A DNA stretch of 64,000 bases from Clostridium paraputrificum (GCF_900447045.1 NZ_UAWH01000014.1:990501-1054500); one strand, 5' to 3'; numbered from the stretch's first letter, positions 8,901-17,472 are shown. The notes: generated from the sequence alone by a model not told the origin. Numbers and translations are program-made.

Positions 8901-10506
8901 CTTTGGAGACAAAAATCCAAACGAGTTTGGTTCAATATTTGCAAGATTAGCCCAAATTACTGTAAAGCCAAAATTGCATTTAGATAGTCAAATTTTCTTA
9001 TTAGGTCAGAATGTTACAAGATTTGATTTATTTACAGATATGGTTGTAGGAGGAGAAGGAAATTATAAGTTTGAGATTGTTGAAGGAAAATTACCAAAGG
9101 GAATCAGAGAAGTTAAGAATATGCATGGAAGTACTAGAATACTTTTTGAGGGAACACCTACAGAGGTTGGAGAGACAAGAGTTGTTTATAAAATTTCAGA
9201 TTCTGCAGGAAATACTACTTTAACAGATATTATTTTTGTAGTGAATCCTCCATCAAGTGTAGCTGAGGTAGAATCATTTAGTATAACGAATGCTAGAGAA
9301 TCTTATCCAGCTGTCATTAAAGGTACAACAATTGAACTTATTGTACCAGCAGATATACAGTTGAGTTCATATTGGGCGTCTGTGAAATTATCAGATGGAA
9401 GTAACTATTATCCAGATCCTAATATGCCACCTATAGTAAAAGAGGGAATACAAACATTAGCTATTATTGCTCAGGATAAAAAGACAATTAAAGAGTATAC
9501 AGTGTTAATTAAGAGGGCAACACAAAATATGCAGCCTTTAGATAAACCTAAAAATCTAGTTTGGGATTCCAATACTAATACTTTAAGTTGGGATTCTGTG
9601 AATAATGCAGAAAGTTATATTGTTAATATAGCTCCTGAAGGTGAAGTTTCTTACATGGTAAGTACTTCAGAAAATAAACTTAATCTGAAAGATGTAGTTC
9701 AGAAATCAGGAAATATTGGTCTAAGTGTATTTGCTATTGGTGATAATATAAATACATATACTGGTAAGTCTTCTGAAATAACTGTTTCTTATGTAGCACC
9801 ACCACAGATAAAGTATATTAGTGTTAATCCAAAGAAAATAGAAGCATTTAAAGGTCATAATACACAATTTAAAGTAACGATTTCAGCAAATAGTAATGCA
9901 GATAAAAGTGTAACATGGTCTATTGAAGGAGCTTCAAGTGCTAGTACTTCAATTGATTCAAAAGGTGTGCTTACAATAGGGGATGATGAGACTTCATCAG
10001 AAGTACAGGTAATTGCAACATCTAATCATGATCCAAGTAAAAAAGCAAGGGCAGTTGCTACGATTAAAGAGTTACCAAAACTAAATATTCCATCAGGTCT
10101 TATTTGGAAGGGACAAGTTGCTACATGGAATGCTGTTGATAATGCAAATGGTTATAGTGTTGAGCTATATAAGGATGGTATCAAGGTAGGAGAAAGTCAA
10201 GAAACTAATAATACACAGTTTGATTTTACCAATAAAATGAAAGAAGCTGGGATATACAAATTCCGTGTTATTGCTTTAGGTGATGGAAAAACTATAGCAA
10301 ATAGTGATGAAGCAGAAAGTCTAGAATATAATTATATAGTTGATATCAATCATGATGGGAAGGTAGATATGCTAGATTTAGCAATAGTATCAGAAAAGTA
10401 TAATTTGAAAAGTACTGATGTTGGATATATCAAAGACTGTGATTTAAATAATGATGGGATAATAGATATATATGATATTGTTATGGTAGCAAATAAAATA
10501 AAATAA
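5905..10506 (+). CDS. Secreted M30-like metalloprotease with GLUG, Ig-like and dockerin modules
   Basis: 1533 residues. The signal peptide is about 1-26, with SFAAE at the cleavage site. The catalytic part carries H234-E-x-x-H238 in VHEGQHAIF and E261 in RWLDEGLA, 27 residues from H234. This zinc-ligand layout fits gluzincins such as hyicolysin (M30). Then come GLUG-type repeats (about 470-720), Ig-like/Big modules (about 770-1170 and 1310-1380), fibronectin-like segments and a C-terminal type I dockerin (about 1480-1533) with two Ca-binding loops, DINHDGKVD and DLNNDGIID. Dockerins dock to cohesins, so this enzyme should join or be displayed by another secreted protein. No cohesin gene is in the window. 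Start ATG is 8 bases after AAAGGAG. Substrate unknown; probably host glycoproteins. Confidence 0.85.
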   Translation: MRKRIISAVLVIGLVIGYIPFQSFAAEIGDNGKVINGDYVIAVNTNADPNNKQSSGTLVFDSMGGRGTTSLENELNQEAEDIDFIVDGSDTKVENKNLFSRLLGVGDIYSIGDEKKFYQGRTYVCIGVYDKSYIWMEKSMKNDYDAVGKTNDAAEDMRSTYESKPYEVLMKLSDNKFPYNDGSGKLSILLEQTSNGSSGFYAGESGITAIHINIPKAAEYTKGRLSSTNGLLVHEGQHAIFRNLTCGGDAQLASKYRWLDEGLAVASMDYTWGGSDPSGWFDYIKGNPQIRNGSALVYSSYRNSSAQDYAMPDLFVRYLANQKAKGYKPMEFFQGIYRVTATGKDTKTFMNDVFKAAGLKDENGNVLTFDKSLVQFYAAIIAQDKGVYGFYGDPVVLNKLNDYPIYMGESGKPVMLSGTAAIVLKTENGEFKVPSDGGKDIRYIAVNRSDTVSKPSKGSGTAADPYKIEKASDLLYIASNQSCHFILTSDLDLTGSTYISAGWFGGSLDGRGYTIKGLKQPLIERNKGTIKNLNIEADFKSDYQAYTGALANINEGKILNSSVKGNFDIQMTGTGYGVVQTFGGLVGRNEVSGVIRESFVDANINVKFGFSHGSAGALVGKNSGAIENSYARGYLNVIQDNRGDYKFYVGGITGELTRDMGLGATLKNCYSTTQISTRAVSDSNKQAIGRLYGQDQNISVNSVSQSYALDGMDAVGKTTSGIDWEIYSKTSDQLKKVATYVNWSFNSIWKIQEGKDYPVFIEASDIKTISVSVPQIEKERYVGEELLLYSAKLIVNGTAVPLTNDMINGFDSSTEGVKTVTGNYKNKVFQFDVTVKAPKSVDKLEISKAGKTSYVQGEEYSSAGVVLMATLDGTPYHYIKSGFTSDLDGILLDNQNRVTFSYYDGKVSQEITVKKDEPKALTVVNPMNKVDYYSEDKLDFSGMGIQITYASGKKSSVLRFDELKGNGIRLVLDNNGKFTTVDSDTVLTEKENGTNIYACFGDKNPNEFGSIFARLAQITVKPKLHLDSQIFLLGQNVTRFDLFTDMVVGGEGNYKFEIVEGKLPKGIREVKNMHGSTRILFEGTPTEVGETRVVYKISDSAGNTTLTDIIFVVNPPSSVAEVESFSITNARESYPAVIKGTTIELIVPADIQLSSYWASVKLSDGSNYYPDPNMPPIVKEGIQTLAIIAQDKKTIKEYTVLIKRATQNMQPLDKPKNLVWDSNTNTLSWDSVNNAESYIVNIAPEGEVSYMVSTSENKLNLKDVVQKSGNIGLSVFAIGDNINTYTGKSSEITVSYVAPPQIKYISVNPKKIEAFKGHNTQFKVTISANSNADKSVTWSIEGASSASTSIDSKGVLTIGDDETSSEVQVIATSNHDPSKKARAVATIKELPKLNIPSGLIWKGQVATWNAVDNANGYSVELYKDGIKVGESQETNNTQFDFTNKMKEAGIYKFRVIALGDGKTIANSDEAESLEYNYIVDINHDGKVDMLDLAIVSEKYNLKSTDVGYIKDCDLNNDGIIDIYDIVMVANKIK

Positions 10507-10557
10507 ATGTTTAGAGGTTAAGTGAAAAGTTAAGCTGTTATATATTTTTTTTTAATA

Positions 10558-10612
10558 AAGTTCCTACAACATTAAGCATAATATGTTTATTGTTTAAGTA
10601 GGAACTTTATTG
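10558..10612 (+). terminator. Terminator after dockerin protease
   Basis: Arms AAAGTTCCTAC and GTAGGAACTTT around a ~29-base AT-rich loop, followed by ATTG. Likely bidirectional with the convergent Rrf2 gene. Confidence 0.65.
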
Positions 10613-10715
10613 ATTTCCTCAATAAAATTTTAATAGTGGTAAGTTTATATTAAGGAGTTGCAATTAGTATTGATTATAATGTAGATAGAAAAATTTAAGA
10701 AGATATACTATAAGA

Positions 10716-11111
10716 TTACAGTATATCTTCTAGAGTATATTGAGATAGCTCATTAACAAAACTCTGTAATGATTTAGAGAAAATACCTTTAAGCTTACAA
10801 CCACTAGTCATTAGAGGGCAAAGTTTAGGATTATTCATACATTCAACTAAGTTTAAGTTTTCTTCAGTTGATATTAAAACTTTACCAAGGTTTATTTCAA
10901 TTGGTTCTACACCTAATTTTAATCCACCATTTCTACCCTTAGTTGATATTATATATTCTGTTTTGGCAAGTTTATGTATAACCTTTTTCATGTGGTGCTC
11001 TGATACTTCTAGATGTTCAGCAAGTTTATCAATAGTAGTATTTTCAGCTCTATTTCTAGCTAGATATATTAACGCTCTAAAAGCATAGTCTGTAAATTTT
11101 GATATCTGCAT
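10716..11111 (-). CDS. nsrR: Rrf2-family iron-sulfur regulator, NsrR-like
   Basis: 131 residues. Winged helix at the N-terminus (MQISKFTDYAFRALIYLA, the usual Rrf2 opening). The cluster-binding loop has C91, C98 and C105 in NLVECMNNPKLCPL..SGCKL, the spacing expected for an NsrR-type [Fe-S] sensor. NsrR senses nitric oxide, loses its cluster and derepresses detoxification genes. It is divergent from the globin gene with a 229-bp shared control region, so it probably represses that gene and itself. IscR-type function is less likely because no cluster-assembly genes are adjacent. The symbol is by family resemblance. Confidence 0.75.
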   Translation of the reverse strand: MQISKFTDYAFRALIYLARNRAENTTIDKLAEHLEVSEHHMKKVIHKLAKTEYIISTKGRNGGLKLGVEPIEINLGKVLISTEENLNLVECMNNPKLCPLMTSGCKLKGIFSKSLQSFVNELSQYTLEDIL

Positions 11112-11248
11112 AATTCTTCTCCTTTGAGATTTAAATATAGTATATTATAACAAAATAAATGATTATTATAATAGTTACATACAAATATTTATATTACTAT
11201 TTTCAGAATCAAGACAGAGTAAATTTGAGGGAATAATGTGTATTTTAC

Positions 11249-11277
11249 TTGCACATTTTAAATTTTTGTGTTATATT
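11249..11277 (+). promoter_or_regulatory. Promoter of globin gene
   Basis: TTGCAC (11249-11254), a 17-base spacer and TATATT (11272-11277), with the start codon 64 bp further on. I could not point to one clear NsrR operator; AT-rich dyads lie on both sides. Confidence 0.55.
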
Positions 11278-11340
11278 TAATATATCAACAGATAATTATT
11301 ATTAAATAATATATATTAAAGATTACAGGAGAGATTATAT

Positions 11341-11781
11341 ATGTTAGATCAGAGAACAATAGAAATAATTAAAAGTACAGTACCAGCATTAAAGGAGCAT
11401 GGAGTAGAAATTACAAAAACTTTTTATAAAAATATGTTTGAAAACAATCCAGAGGTTAAGCCATTATTTAATATGGATAGACAAGCTTCAGGAGAGCAAC
11501 CAAAAGCATTAGCTATGACAGTATTAGCAGCTGCTCAAAATATAGACAACTTGGAAGCTTTATTACCAGCGGTAAAGACAATAGGAGAAAGACACTGTGA
11601 TGCTCAAATTAAAGAAGAACATTACCCAATAGTTGGAGCTAACCTTTTAGGGGCAATCAAAGAGGTTTTAGGTGATGCGGCAACAGATGATATTATTGAT
11701 GCTTGGGAAAAGGCTTATAGAGTTATAGCTAAGGTGTTTATAGATGTAGAAAAAGAAATTTACGAATCAAGAAGCAAATAA
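11341..11781 (+). CDS. Single-domain bacterial globin (Vitreoscilla/Hmp type)
   Basis: 146 residues forming a complete globin without the reductase half of flavohaemoglobin. All canonical positions are present: Tyr29 (B10), Phe43 (CD1), Gln53 (E7), Pro54 (E8) and proximal His85 (F8) in ERHCDAQI, followed by [15 protein letters not shown]. Such globins bind O2 and NO. With an external reductase they act as NO dioxygenase or denitrosylase. In an anaerobe with an NsrR-like gene divergently next to it, nitric oxide defence is the likely role. Start ATG has GGAGAG upstream. Followed by a strong terminator. Confidence 0.9.
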   Translation: MLDQRTIEIIKSTVPALKEHGVEITKTFYKNMFENNPEVKPLFNMDRQASGEQPKALAMTVLAAAQNIDNLEALLPAVKTIGERHCDAQIKEEHYPIVGANLLGAIKEVLGDAATDDIIDAWEKAYRVIAKVFIDVEKEIYESRSK

Positions 11782-11793
11782 TAAATATGTTTA

Positions 11794-11829
11794 GCCATAT
11801 TCATGATAGAAGTGAATATGGCATTTTTT
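11794..11829 (+). terminator. Terminator after globin gene
   Basis: Arms GCCATATTCA and TGAATATGGC followed by ATTTTTTA. Dispersed repeat D1 begins at its last T. Confidence 0.9.
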
Positions 11830-12000
11830 ACTGACTAGTAAAGTATAAAATTTCAATTAGCTATGAATCAAAGGTATATTACATTTTTATATCAAAAATA
11901 TAAAATAAAGGATAGTAATTTTATAAAGTAGTACAGTGGATATTTGTTTCCATTTGACTTGGAGCTTGAGACGGAACAAGTTTGATATTTTTTGTTGTAA
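11830..12000 (+). repeat. Dispersed hairpin repeat D1 (diverged copy)
   Basis: Copy of the D family: TAAAATTTCAATTAGCTAT, then ATCAAAGGTAT, AAAGGATAGTAATTTTATAA and GACTTGGAGCTTGAGACGGA. Compared with D4, the 3' arm of the long stem is degraded here (TTTGATATTTTTTG). The stretch up to 12301 otherwise contains only R4 and a terminator. Confidence 0.65.
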
Positions 12001-12154
12001 TAAATGTTTGAATGGAAAGAAATGAGTTGAAAATATATATTTTATTTATACCTTTATAGGCATAGTATTTTATATCTTTTTAATAGTACTAATAAAGGTT
12101 ATATATTAAGTCTAAATAAGTAGTAGAATTTTAGTAGGTTTTAATACTTATTTT

Positions 12155-12185
12155 TTATAAAAACATAGTTGAACTTGAATTTGAA
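12155..12185 (+). repeat. Half copy of the R element (R4)
   Basis: Contains TAGTTGAACTTGAATTTGAA then ATTCTATTAAT, nearly identical to the 5' block of R2. The 3' core is absent; unrelated sequence (ATTTGGGTAGCAGAAC) follows. It comes after an AT-rich hairpin, as the other R copies do. Confidence 0.5.
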
Positions 12186-12242
12186 ATTCTATTAATATTT
12201 GGGTAGCAGAACTTATACAGAGTGAAAGTAAGTGAGGTTTAT

Positions 12243-12282
12243 AGCCTTATGCGTTAATATAACTAGCATAAGGCTATTTTTA
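12243..12282. terminator. Bidirectional terminator
   Basis: Arms AGCCTTATGC and GCATAAGGCT, flanked by A and T runs. It lies just past the 3' end of the minus-strand ABC operon. Confidence 0.8.
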
Positions 12283-12301
12283 TAGTTAAAAATGATGCTA
12301 A

Positions 12302-13060
12302 CTATATCCCAATATTCTTCATTTCCCCAAGTATCTTTTCCATTCTCTCATCAATATTCTTACCATCATATTTTGAAAGTTTTAACTCACTTTGTATTTT
12401 CCCATCAGACATAAACATAATACGTTCTGTTTTTGATGCAACCTTTGGATCATGAGTTACAAGCACTATTGTAGTGCCCTTATTATTAATATGTCTTAAT
12501 AAATCCATTATTTCTTCCGCTGATTTAGAATTAAGTGCCCCTGTAGGCTCATCACCAAATATTATCTTAGGGTCATTCATTAAACTACGACATATTCCAG
12601 CTCTTTGAAGTTGACCTCCAGAAACTTCATTAATATTACGATTCTTTAAGTTCTCTATTCCTGTCATTTTCATAAGATTATCTGCCTTTATCAAAATGTC
12701 TTTAATATTTTTTCTATTAGAGCGTACAGAAGTAAGAATAATATTATCACCTATATTTAAATTCTTTAGCAAGCTTGGTTGTTGAAATATAAATCCCATT
12801 TTTGTTCTTCTTATTTCTGCTAAATCTTTTTCTTTTATAACAGCTAAATCATCACCATCAAAAGTAACGTTTCCTCCCTCTGGAACATCCATACCGCTTA
12901 ATACATACATAAGTGTAGACTTTCCAGATCCTGATGGCCCCATTATTGAAATAAACTCACCTGTTTTAATAGATACTGAAACATTATCTAATACCACTTG
13001 TTTTTCATTTCCTTCACCATAGGATTTTCTTATATTTTTTCCAATTAATAATTCACTCAT
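12302..13060 (-). CDS. ABC transporter ATPase (MacB/LolD-like)
   Basis: 252 residues. Walker A GPSGSGKST (~41-49), Q-loop FIFQQPSLL, signature VSGGQLQR, Walker B IIFGDEP and H-loop VLVTHDP are all intact. It is the ATPase for the large FtsX permease just upstream, four bases away, in an operon with an MFS pump and a TetR regulator. Such pairs extrude or mechanically release membrane-active compounds and peptides. It is the last gene of the operon, before a bidirectional terminator. Confidence 0.9.
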   Translation of the reverse strand: MSELLIGKNIRKSYGEGNEKQVVLDNVSVSIKTGEFISIMGPSGSGKSTLMYVLSGMDVPEGGNVTFDGDDLAVIKEKDLAEIRRTKMGFIFQQPSLLKNLNIGDNIILTSVRSNRKNIKDILIKADNLMKMTGIENLKNRNINEVSGGQLQRAGICRSLMNDPKIIFGDEPTGALNSKSAEEIMDLLRHINNKGTTIVLVTHDPKVASKTERIMFMSDGKIQSELKLSKYDGKNIDERMEKILGEMKNIGI

Positions 13061-13064
13061 CTTC

Positions 13065-15383
13065 TTACTCCTTTATATTATCTGAAATTTTAATTTTTCC
13101 TAAATTTGCAGTAACTATTATAGAAGATACTATTACAGTTAAAATAAGTATAACTGGGGAAAGTATATAAGCTACTATAGGGTTTACCATAAATTTAAAT
13201 GTTGTTGCTCCAAGAGAGGCAAGTATAGAACCTGCAAGTAATTCTCCAAGAGTATTAGCTAAAATAGTACCTAAAACAATTCCTAAAATTGAAACTACTA
13301 CAGCTCTTACAATGTATTGAACTGTAACATCATTATTAGTAAATCCAAGGGACTTCATTATTGCAATAGGATATTTATCCTTTGAGATGAGCATCTTTAT
13401 AAATAATAATGTAACTAAGGCTACTATTATAATAGAAACTATCATTGCAGCAGTAGATGCTAATTTTATAGAATCCTTTATGGAACCAAAAGTTTGACTA
13501 ATATACTCATCAATGTGTGATACTTTTCCATAAGTAAAGTCTTTTGAATATTTATTAAAAATACTATCTAAATTGGACTTATCGGTAGCTTTTACATAGA
13601 TGATTGAATACATAATGTCATTTAAATCACTATTAAATGTAGCCTTGGCTGTTTTCCCTCCATTAGTAATATCAGAGTAAATCCCACATACAGTTAATTT
13701 TTTATCTTGTCCGTTAATATTAAGAACTATAGTATCTCCAACTGTTTTATTGACTTCCTCACTATTAGTTACTGAAAGAGCAATTTCATTATTTGATGCT
13801 GGTGAACTTCCTTTTGAATATTTTACTGGAAAGGAATTATGATCTCCAAGCTCAACCTTAATGTTGTCACTACTACCATCAGCATTTTTCAATTTAAAAG
13901 ATTTTGTGTAGAAAAGGGCATATTTACTGATGTTCTTGTCATTTTTCATAGCTTTTACTATGCTTTCAGATTTATTTTTAATATCACTTTTTTGTTGAAT
14001 ATCTATTCTAATATCACAATCTCCAACACCCATATATGTGACAAAGCTCTTTGAAGAAATAGTATTATATAGATTTTGAGGAACAATCATTATAAATGTA
14101 GCTAATATAAGTACAATTAACATTGTTATATAAAGCTTTTTCCTTGAAAGAACATCCTTTATTCCAAGAAAAATATTACTACTAAATAAGCTGCAAGATT
14201 TAATACTAAAATAATTTGTATTTGATGTTTTATCTGAAGATAAATTATTACTTAAAGCCCTTGATGGAGATATTTTCTTAAAAGCTTTAAGAACTCTATT
14301 TACATAGCATATAATCAAAAGAAATATTAGTATTACTCCAAATAATGAACCTACTAAAGATATTGCATTATTTCCTCCATTACCAAAATATAATCTTATA
14401 TTCTTTAAAAGCATATTTTTAAAAGGAAAAGATATTATTAAACCAAGTAATGATCCAACTCCAGCAATAAAGGCATACTTTGTAAGATATATTTTCTTAA
14501 TATCAGAAATAGAAAGACCTATTGCTTTCATTACTCCGATTTCTCTATAATCATCCTCCCTTTTTGCAATTAGAGTAAAGCGAATACACATAAAAGCAAT
14601 TAATAAAATAAGTACACTAACAAGTATGATTACTCCTATCATAAGACCTTCTGACATTGCATTAATCATCTTAAATAATGGGTAAGTTATAGTTGGTCCA
14701 TTTGCTTCAAGATTAGCATTTACATACTGATTTTCAAATTTATTAATATCTGATAAGTTTTTTAATCTAAATTGAATTAAATATTCCATGCCTCCAAGAC
14801 TTTTAATATTTTCAAAATCATTTTTACTAATTAAATATCTTTTAGAAGAAGCCATAGAAGAATTCATTTGGGAATCACGTAAAAATCCTGCCACTGTAAA
14901 CTTCTTGCCATATACATACACTGAATCATTTATCTTAGCTTGCTTTTCTTTCATAAATGTTACTGGGAGATATATTTCACCATCTAAAACCTCAACGTTT
15001 TTGCCATCTAAATCAAAAAGATAATCAAAATTCTTACTTTGAATAGAAAAACCATTATCAATAACACTATCTCCAAGAGATTTTCCATTAACAATAATTT
15101 CTGACCCTTCTACATTAAGAAAGGGCACTACTTGATATTCATGAACTAAATTATTAGATTTAGCGAATTTATCTATATTACTTAAATTAATATCACCTGA
15201 ATGCATTTGCATAAAGTGAGGTGTTTTAGCTTGTATCATAAGTGTATCTATTGAGCCTAATAAGTTAACTGCAAGAGTTATAGCTAGCGAAAGTAATACT
15301 GATGATGCAGTAACTATTAGCAATGTGGTTAAGGTTACAAATTTACTTCTTTTTATATCATTAATAATTAATCTTTTAAACAT
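13065..15383 (-). CDS. ABC transporter permease with two FtsX domains
   Basis: 772 residues. TM near 16-38, extracytoplasmic domain ~40-240, three TMs (~250-370), a second TM near 415 starting another extracytoplasmic segment, and three C-terminal TMs (~635-760). This is a fused pair of FtsX/MacB units, which works with the ATPase downstream. Its start overlaps the MFS stop by 8 bp, so translation is coupled. Substrate unknown; the TetR link suggests a toxic small molecule or peptide. Confidence 0.88.
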   Translation of the reverse strand: MFKRLIINDIKRSKFVTLTTLLIVTASSVLLSLAITLAVNLLGSIDTLMIQAKTPHFMQMHSGDINLSNIDKFAKSNNLVHEYQVVPFLNVEGSEIIVNGKSLGDSVIDNGFSIQSKNFDYLFDLDGKNVEVLDGEIYLPVTFMKEKQAKINDSVYVYGKKFTVAGFLRDSQMNSSMASSKRYLISKNDFENIKSLGGMEYLIQFRLKNLSDINKFENQYVNANLEANGPTITYPLFKMINAMSEGLMIGVIILVSVLILLIAFMCIRFTLIAKREDDYREIGVMKAIGLSISDIKKIYLTKYAFIAGVGSLLGLIISFPFKNMLLKNIRLYFGNGGNNAISLVGSLFGVILIFLLIICYVNRVLKAFKKISPSRALSNNLSSDKTSNTNYFSIKSCSLFSSNIFLGIKDVLSRKKLYITMLIVLILATFIMIVPQNLYNTISSKSFVTYMGVGDCDIRIDIQQKSDIKNKSESIVKAMKNDKNISKYALFYTKSFKLKNADGSSDNIKVELGDHNSFPVKYSKGSSPASNNEIALSVTNSEEVNKTVGDTIVLNINGQDKKLTVCGIYSDITNGGKTAKATFNSDLNDIMYSIIYVKATDKSNLDSIFNKYSKDFTYGKVSHIDEYISQTFGSIKDSIKLASTAAMIVSIIIVALVTLLFIKMLISKDKYPIAIMKSLGFTNNDVTVQYIVRAVVVSILGIVLGTILANTLGELLAGSILASLGATTFKFMVNPIVAYILSPVILILTVIVSSIIVTANLGKIKISDNIKE

Positions 15384-16659
15384 ATTGATCCTCCAGTTTT
15401 CTAATTGACTTAATAGAGTAGAGGATTATTGCTGTTATAGAAAGAATTATCCCAGCAATAATAATTAATAAGCCTGTACCCCTACCAGTACCAGTTCCAA
15501 TAATTTTACCAATATTATTTGCAAGTATGCCTCCTTCAGTAAGCATAGGATTGAAAATATTATCAGAAATAATTCCTACAAATCCAAAAGCAATAACATA
15601 TCCTAACTGCGATATAAGTCCAATAAGCCCCCAAGCTCTTCCCTGAACTTCATTAGGTATGTTTGATCTAATTAAAACATCAATACTTGTATTTGCAAAA
15701 GGAAGGGTAGCAAAAAATAAAAAACCTGCTATAGAAATTAAAATTATATTTTCTCTTAATCCAAAAATAGCCATGAAAGTTCCAGTCATAAACAATGAAA
15801 TAGATAATATTTTTGAATAGCCCTTTTTAATTGATATCATCCCAATAATTACGCTTGAGACAAGCATTCCTGTGCCACAAATAGTTTCACATACTCCTAA
15901 AGTAGTAGCATTGGAAAAGGATAGTATCATTGGTGTTGCAAGGGTTTGTATTATTCCTAAACATAAAGTGAGAATAGAGCCTAAAATTACTAAAGTAAAT
16001 ATTCCTTTATTACTTGTAATTGCCTTCCATCCTTCTTTAAATTCAGAAGTTAAGGATTCTTTTTTTTCAATTGCTTTAGATTGAAGTCCCTTTCTAACAA
16101 TAAGTGTAGCTGTTACAGTTACAAAGAAAGTACATATATCAATAATTAGCAAAAGCTTTATATTTGAAAAACTTAATAAAAATCCAGCAAGAATAGGGGA
16201 GATTAAGAATTTAGATGAACCTGCCATTTGAACAAGTCCACTTGCTTTAGAAAATTCCTCTTTAGTTAATAGATCTGTAATAGTTGCTTTATATGCAGGT
16301 TCAAGAAGTGATGAAAATATTGAACTTATGGTTACTCCAATAGCTATTTGATAAAGTGTAGCATCACCATTTATCATACATATTAATATATAAATGAGTC
16401 CTAGGGCGGATAAGCTATCTCCTAAAATCATGAGTAGCCTTCTATCATATCTATCTGCAAGTACTCCAGCTATTGGACTTAACAATAGTGATGGTAAAAA
16501 AGCTAATAAAGTAATTAGAGCAGTAGAAGATACCCGTCCTGTTTGCTGATATACATAAATTCCAAGACCAAAGGAAGTCAATCCACTTCCAATGGCAGAA
16601 ATAAGTTCACCTGACCATAATAATAAGAACTTTTTAAAGGATTTATTTAAACCTTCCAT
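15376..16659 (-). CDS. MFS efflux transporter
   Basis: 427 residues with about twelve membrane segments. The loop ADRYDRRLLMILGD matches the MFS motif A region between TM2 and TM3. Resembles the macrolide-efflux/enterobactin-exporter (MFS_3) branch. It lies 14 bp after the TetR gene and is coupled to the permease downstream, so the operon encodes regulator, MFS pump and ABC exporter under one promoter. Drug efflux is the likely role; the substrate cannot be read from sequence. Confidence 0.85.
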   Translation of the reverse strand: MEGLNKSFKKFLLLWSGELISAIGSGLTSFGLGIYVYQQTGRVSSTALITLLAFLPSLLLSPIAGVLADRYDRRLLMILGDSLSALGLIYILICMINGDATLYQIAIGVTISSIFSSLLEPAYKATITDLLTKEEFSKASGLVQMAGSSKFLISPILAGFLLSFSNIKLLLIIDICTFFVTVTATLIVRKGLQSKAIEKKESLTSEFKEGWKAITSNKGIFTLVILGSILTLCLGIIQTLATPMILSFSNATTLGVCETICGTGMLVSSVIIGMISIKKGYSKILSISLFMTGTFMAIFGLRENIILISIAGFLFFATLPFANTSIDVLIRSNIPNEVQGRAWGLIGLISQLGYVIAFGFVGIISDNIFNPMLTEGGILANNIGKIIGTGTGRGTGLLIIIAGIILSITAIILYSIKSIRKLEDQYV

Positions 16660-16672
16660 TAAACCTTACCTC

Positions 16673-17293
16673 CTAATTAAATACTTGTTTTATAAAATCA
16701 AAGCTTCCTTTTTCAGCACCCAATAAACGTTCTAAATTAACAATAAAAGCTGAAATTTTTCTTAAAGTTTCTTCCATAGATAGGTTGTTATTACTATCAA
16801 AGACAGTTTGGGTATAAATTAAAATCATCTCAACTGTTTCTAGAGGATAATCAGTATTAAATATTCCTTTTTCAATTCCTTCACAAATAACCTTTGTAAG
16901 AATTGGAACTACGTTATCAATAATAGAATCAAATTGTTTTTGATGCATAAGAAGATTTTGTGGATTATGAATATTATTTACAATTTTCTTTTCCTTATCA
17001 TCTTCTATATTAAGTGACATTACCACACCAAGGATTTTTTCCTGAACTGAAAGTGAAGGGTCCTTAGAAATTTCTTGTGCCTTATAAAATATTTTTTCTG
17101 AAATTCTATCTATAATAGCATCTAAAATTTCTTCTTTAGACGTGAAATAGTAGTATAGTGTACCTTTGGCAATTCCTACTTTTTCAAGAATATTAACAAT
17201 ACTAGTATTTTCATATCCTTTTTCTATAAATAATTCCTTAGCTATATCAAGTATCTCATGTTTTCTTTCTTCACCATTTTTTATAACTTTCAT
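16673..17293 (-). CDS. TetR-family repressor of the efflux operon
   Basis: 206 residues. The N-terminal helix-turn-helix ends in VGIAKGTLYYYFTSKEEIL (~37-56), the hallmark of TetR proteins. The ligand-binding half is divergent, as usual. It is the first gene of the operon and sits 20 bp from a palindrome that overlaps the transcription start, so autorepression is very likely. Confidence 0.9.
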   Translation of the reverse strand: MKVIKNGEERKHEILDIAKELFIEKGYENTSIVNILEKVGIAKGTLYYYFTSKEEILDAIIDRISEKIFYKAQEISKDPSLSVQEKILGVVMSLNIEDDKEKKIVNNIHNPQNLLMHQKQFDSIIDNVVPILTKVICEGIEKGIFNTDYPLETVEMILIYTQTVFDSNNNLSMEETLRKISAFIVNLERLLGAEKGSFDFIKQVFN

Positions 17294-17313
17294 AAGAATT
17301 CCTCTTTTCCCTC

Positions 17314-17332
17314 AACCGACCGATAGTCGGTT
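17314..17332. promoter_or_regulatory. TetR operator
   Basis: Perfect dyad: arms AACCGAC and GTCGGTT around five bases. It lies between the -10 box and the tetR start on the minus strand, where bound protein would block transcription. An imperfect half (AAACCGATGA, ~17502) lies upstream of the yeeE pair. Confidence 0.75.
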
Positions 17333-17341
17333 TGTAGGTAT

Positions 17342-17370
17342 ATAATATCATTCAATACATTAAATGTAAA
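17342..17370 (-). promoter_or_regulatory. Promoter of the TetR/MFS/ABC operon
   Basis: On the minus strand: TTTACA (17370-17365), 17 bases, TATTAT (17347-17342). The operator begins ten bases downstream. Confidence 0.6.
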
Positions 17371-17451
17371 TAAAAAGTTGGGAATTTTTTGAATTAATAT
17401 TTAAATAGAAGGTCTGTTACATAGTAGGAAGGAAAAGTTAGTAAAATCAAT

Positions 17452-17472
17452 TTATGTGACTTTGTCACATAA
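17452..17472. promoter_or_regulatory. CRP/FNR-like palindrome upstream of the YeeE pair
   Basis: Arms TTATGTGAC and GTCACATAA separated by three bases, a perfect 9-bp dyad containing TGTGA/TCACA half-sites. It is 64 bp upstream of the first YeeE start and ~19 bases before a possible -10 TATAGT (17491). No Crp/Fnr-family gene is in the window. Confidence 0.6.

Noticed and set aside
11830-12000. D repeat as riboswitch of the next gene
   Set aside because: D copies follow terminators and are not at a fixed distance from any downstream gene; several face genes of the opposite strand.
12302-17293. Lantibiotic biosynthesis cluster
   Set aside because: No precursor peptide or modification enzyme; TetR/MFS/ABC is an efflux arrangement.
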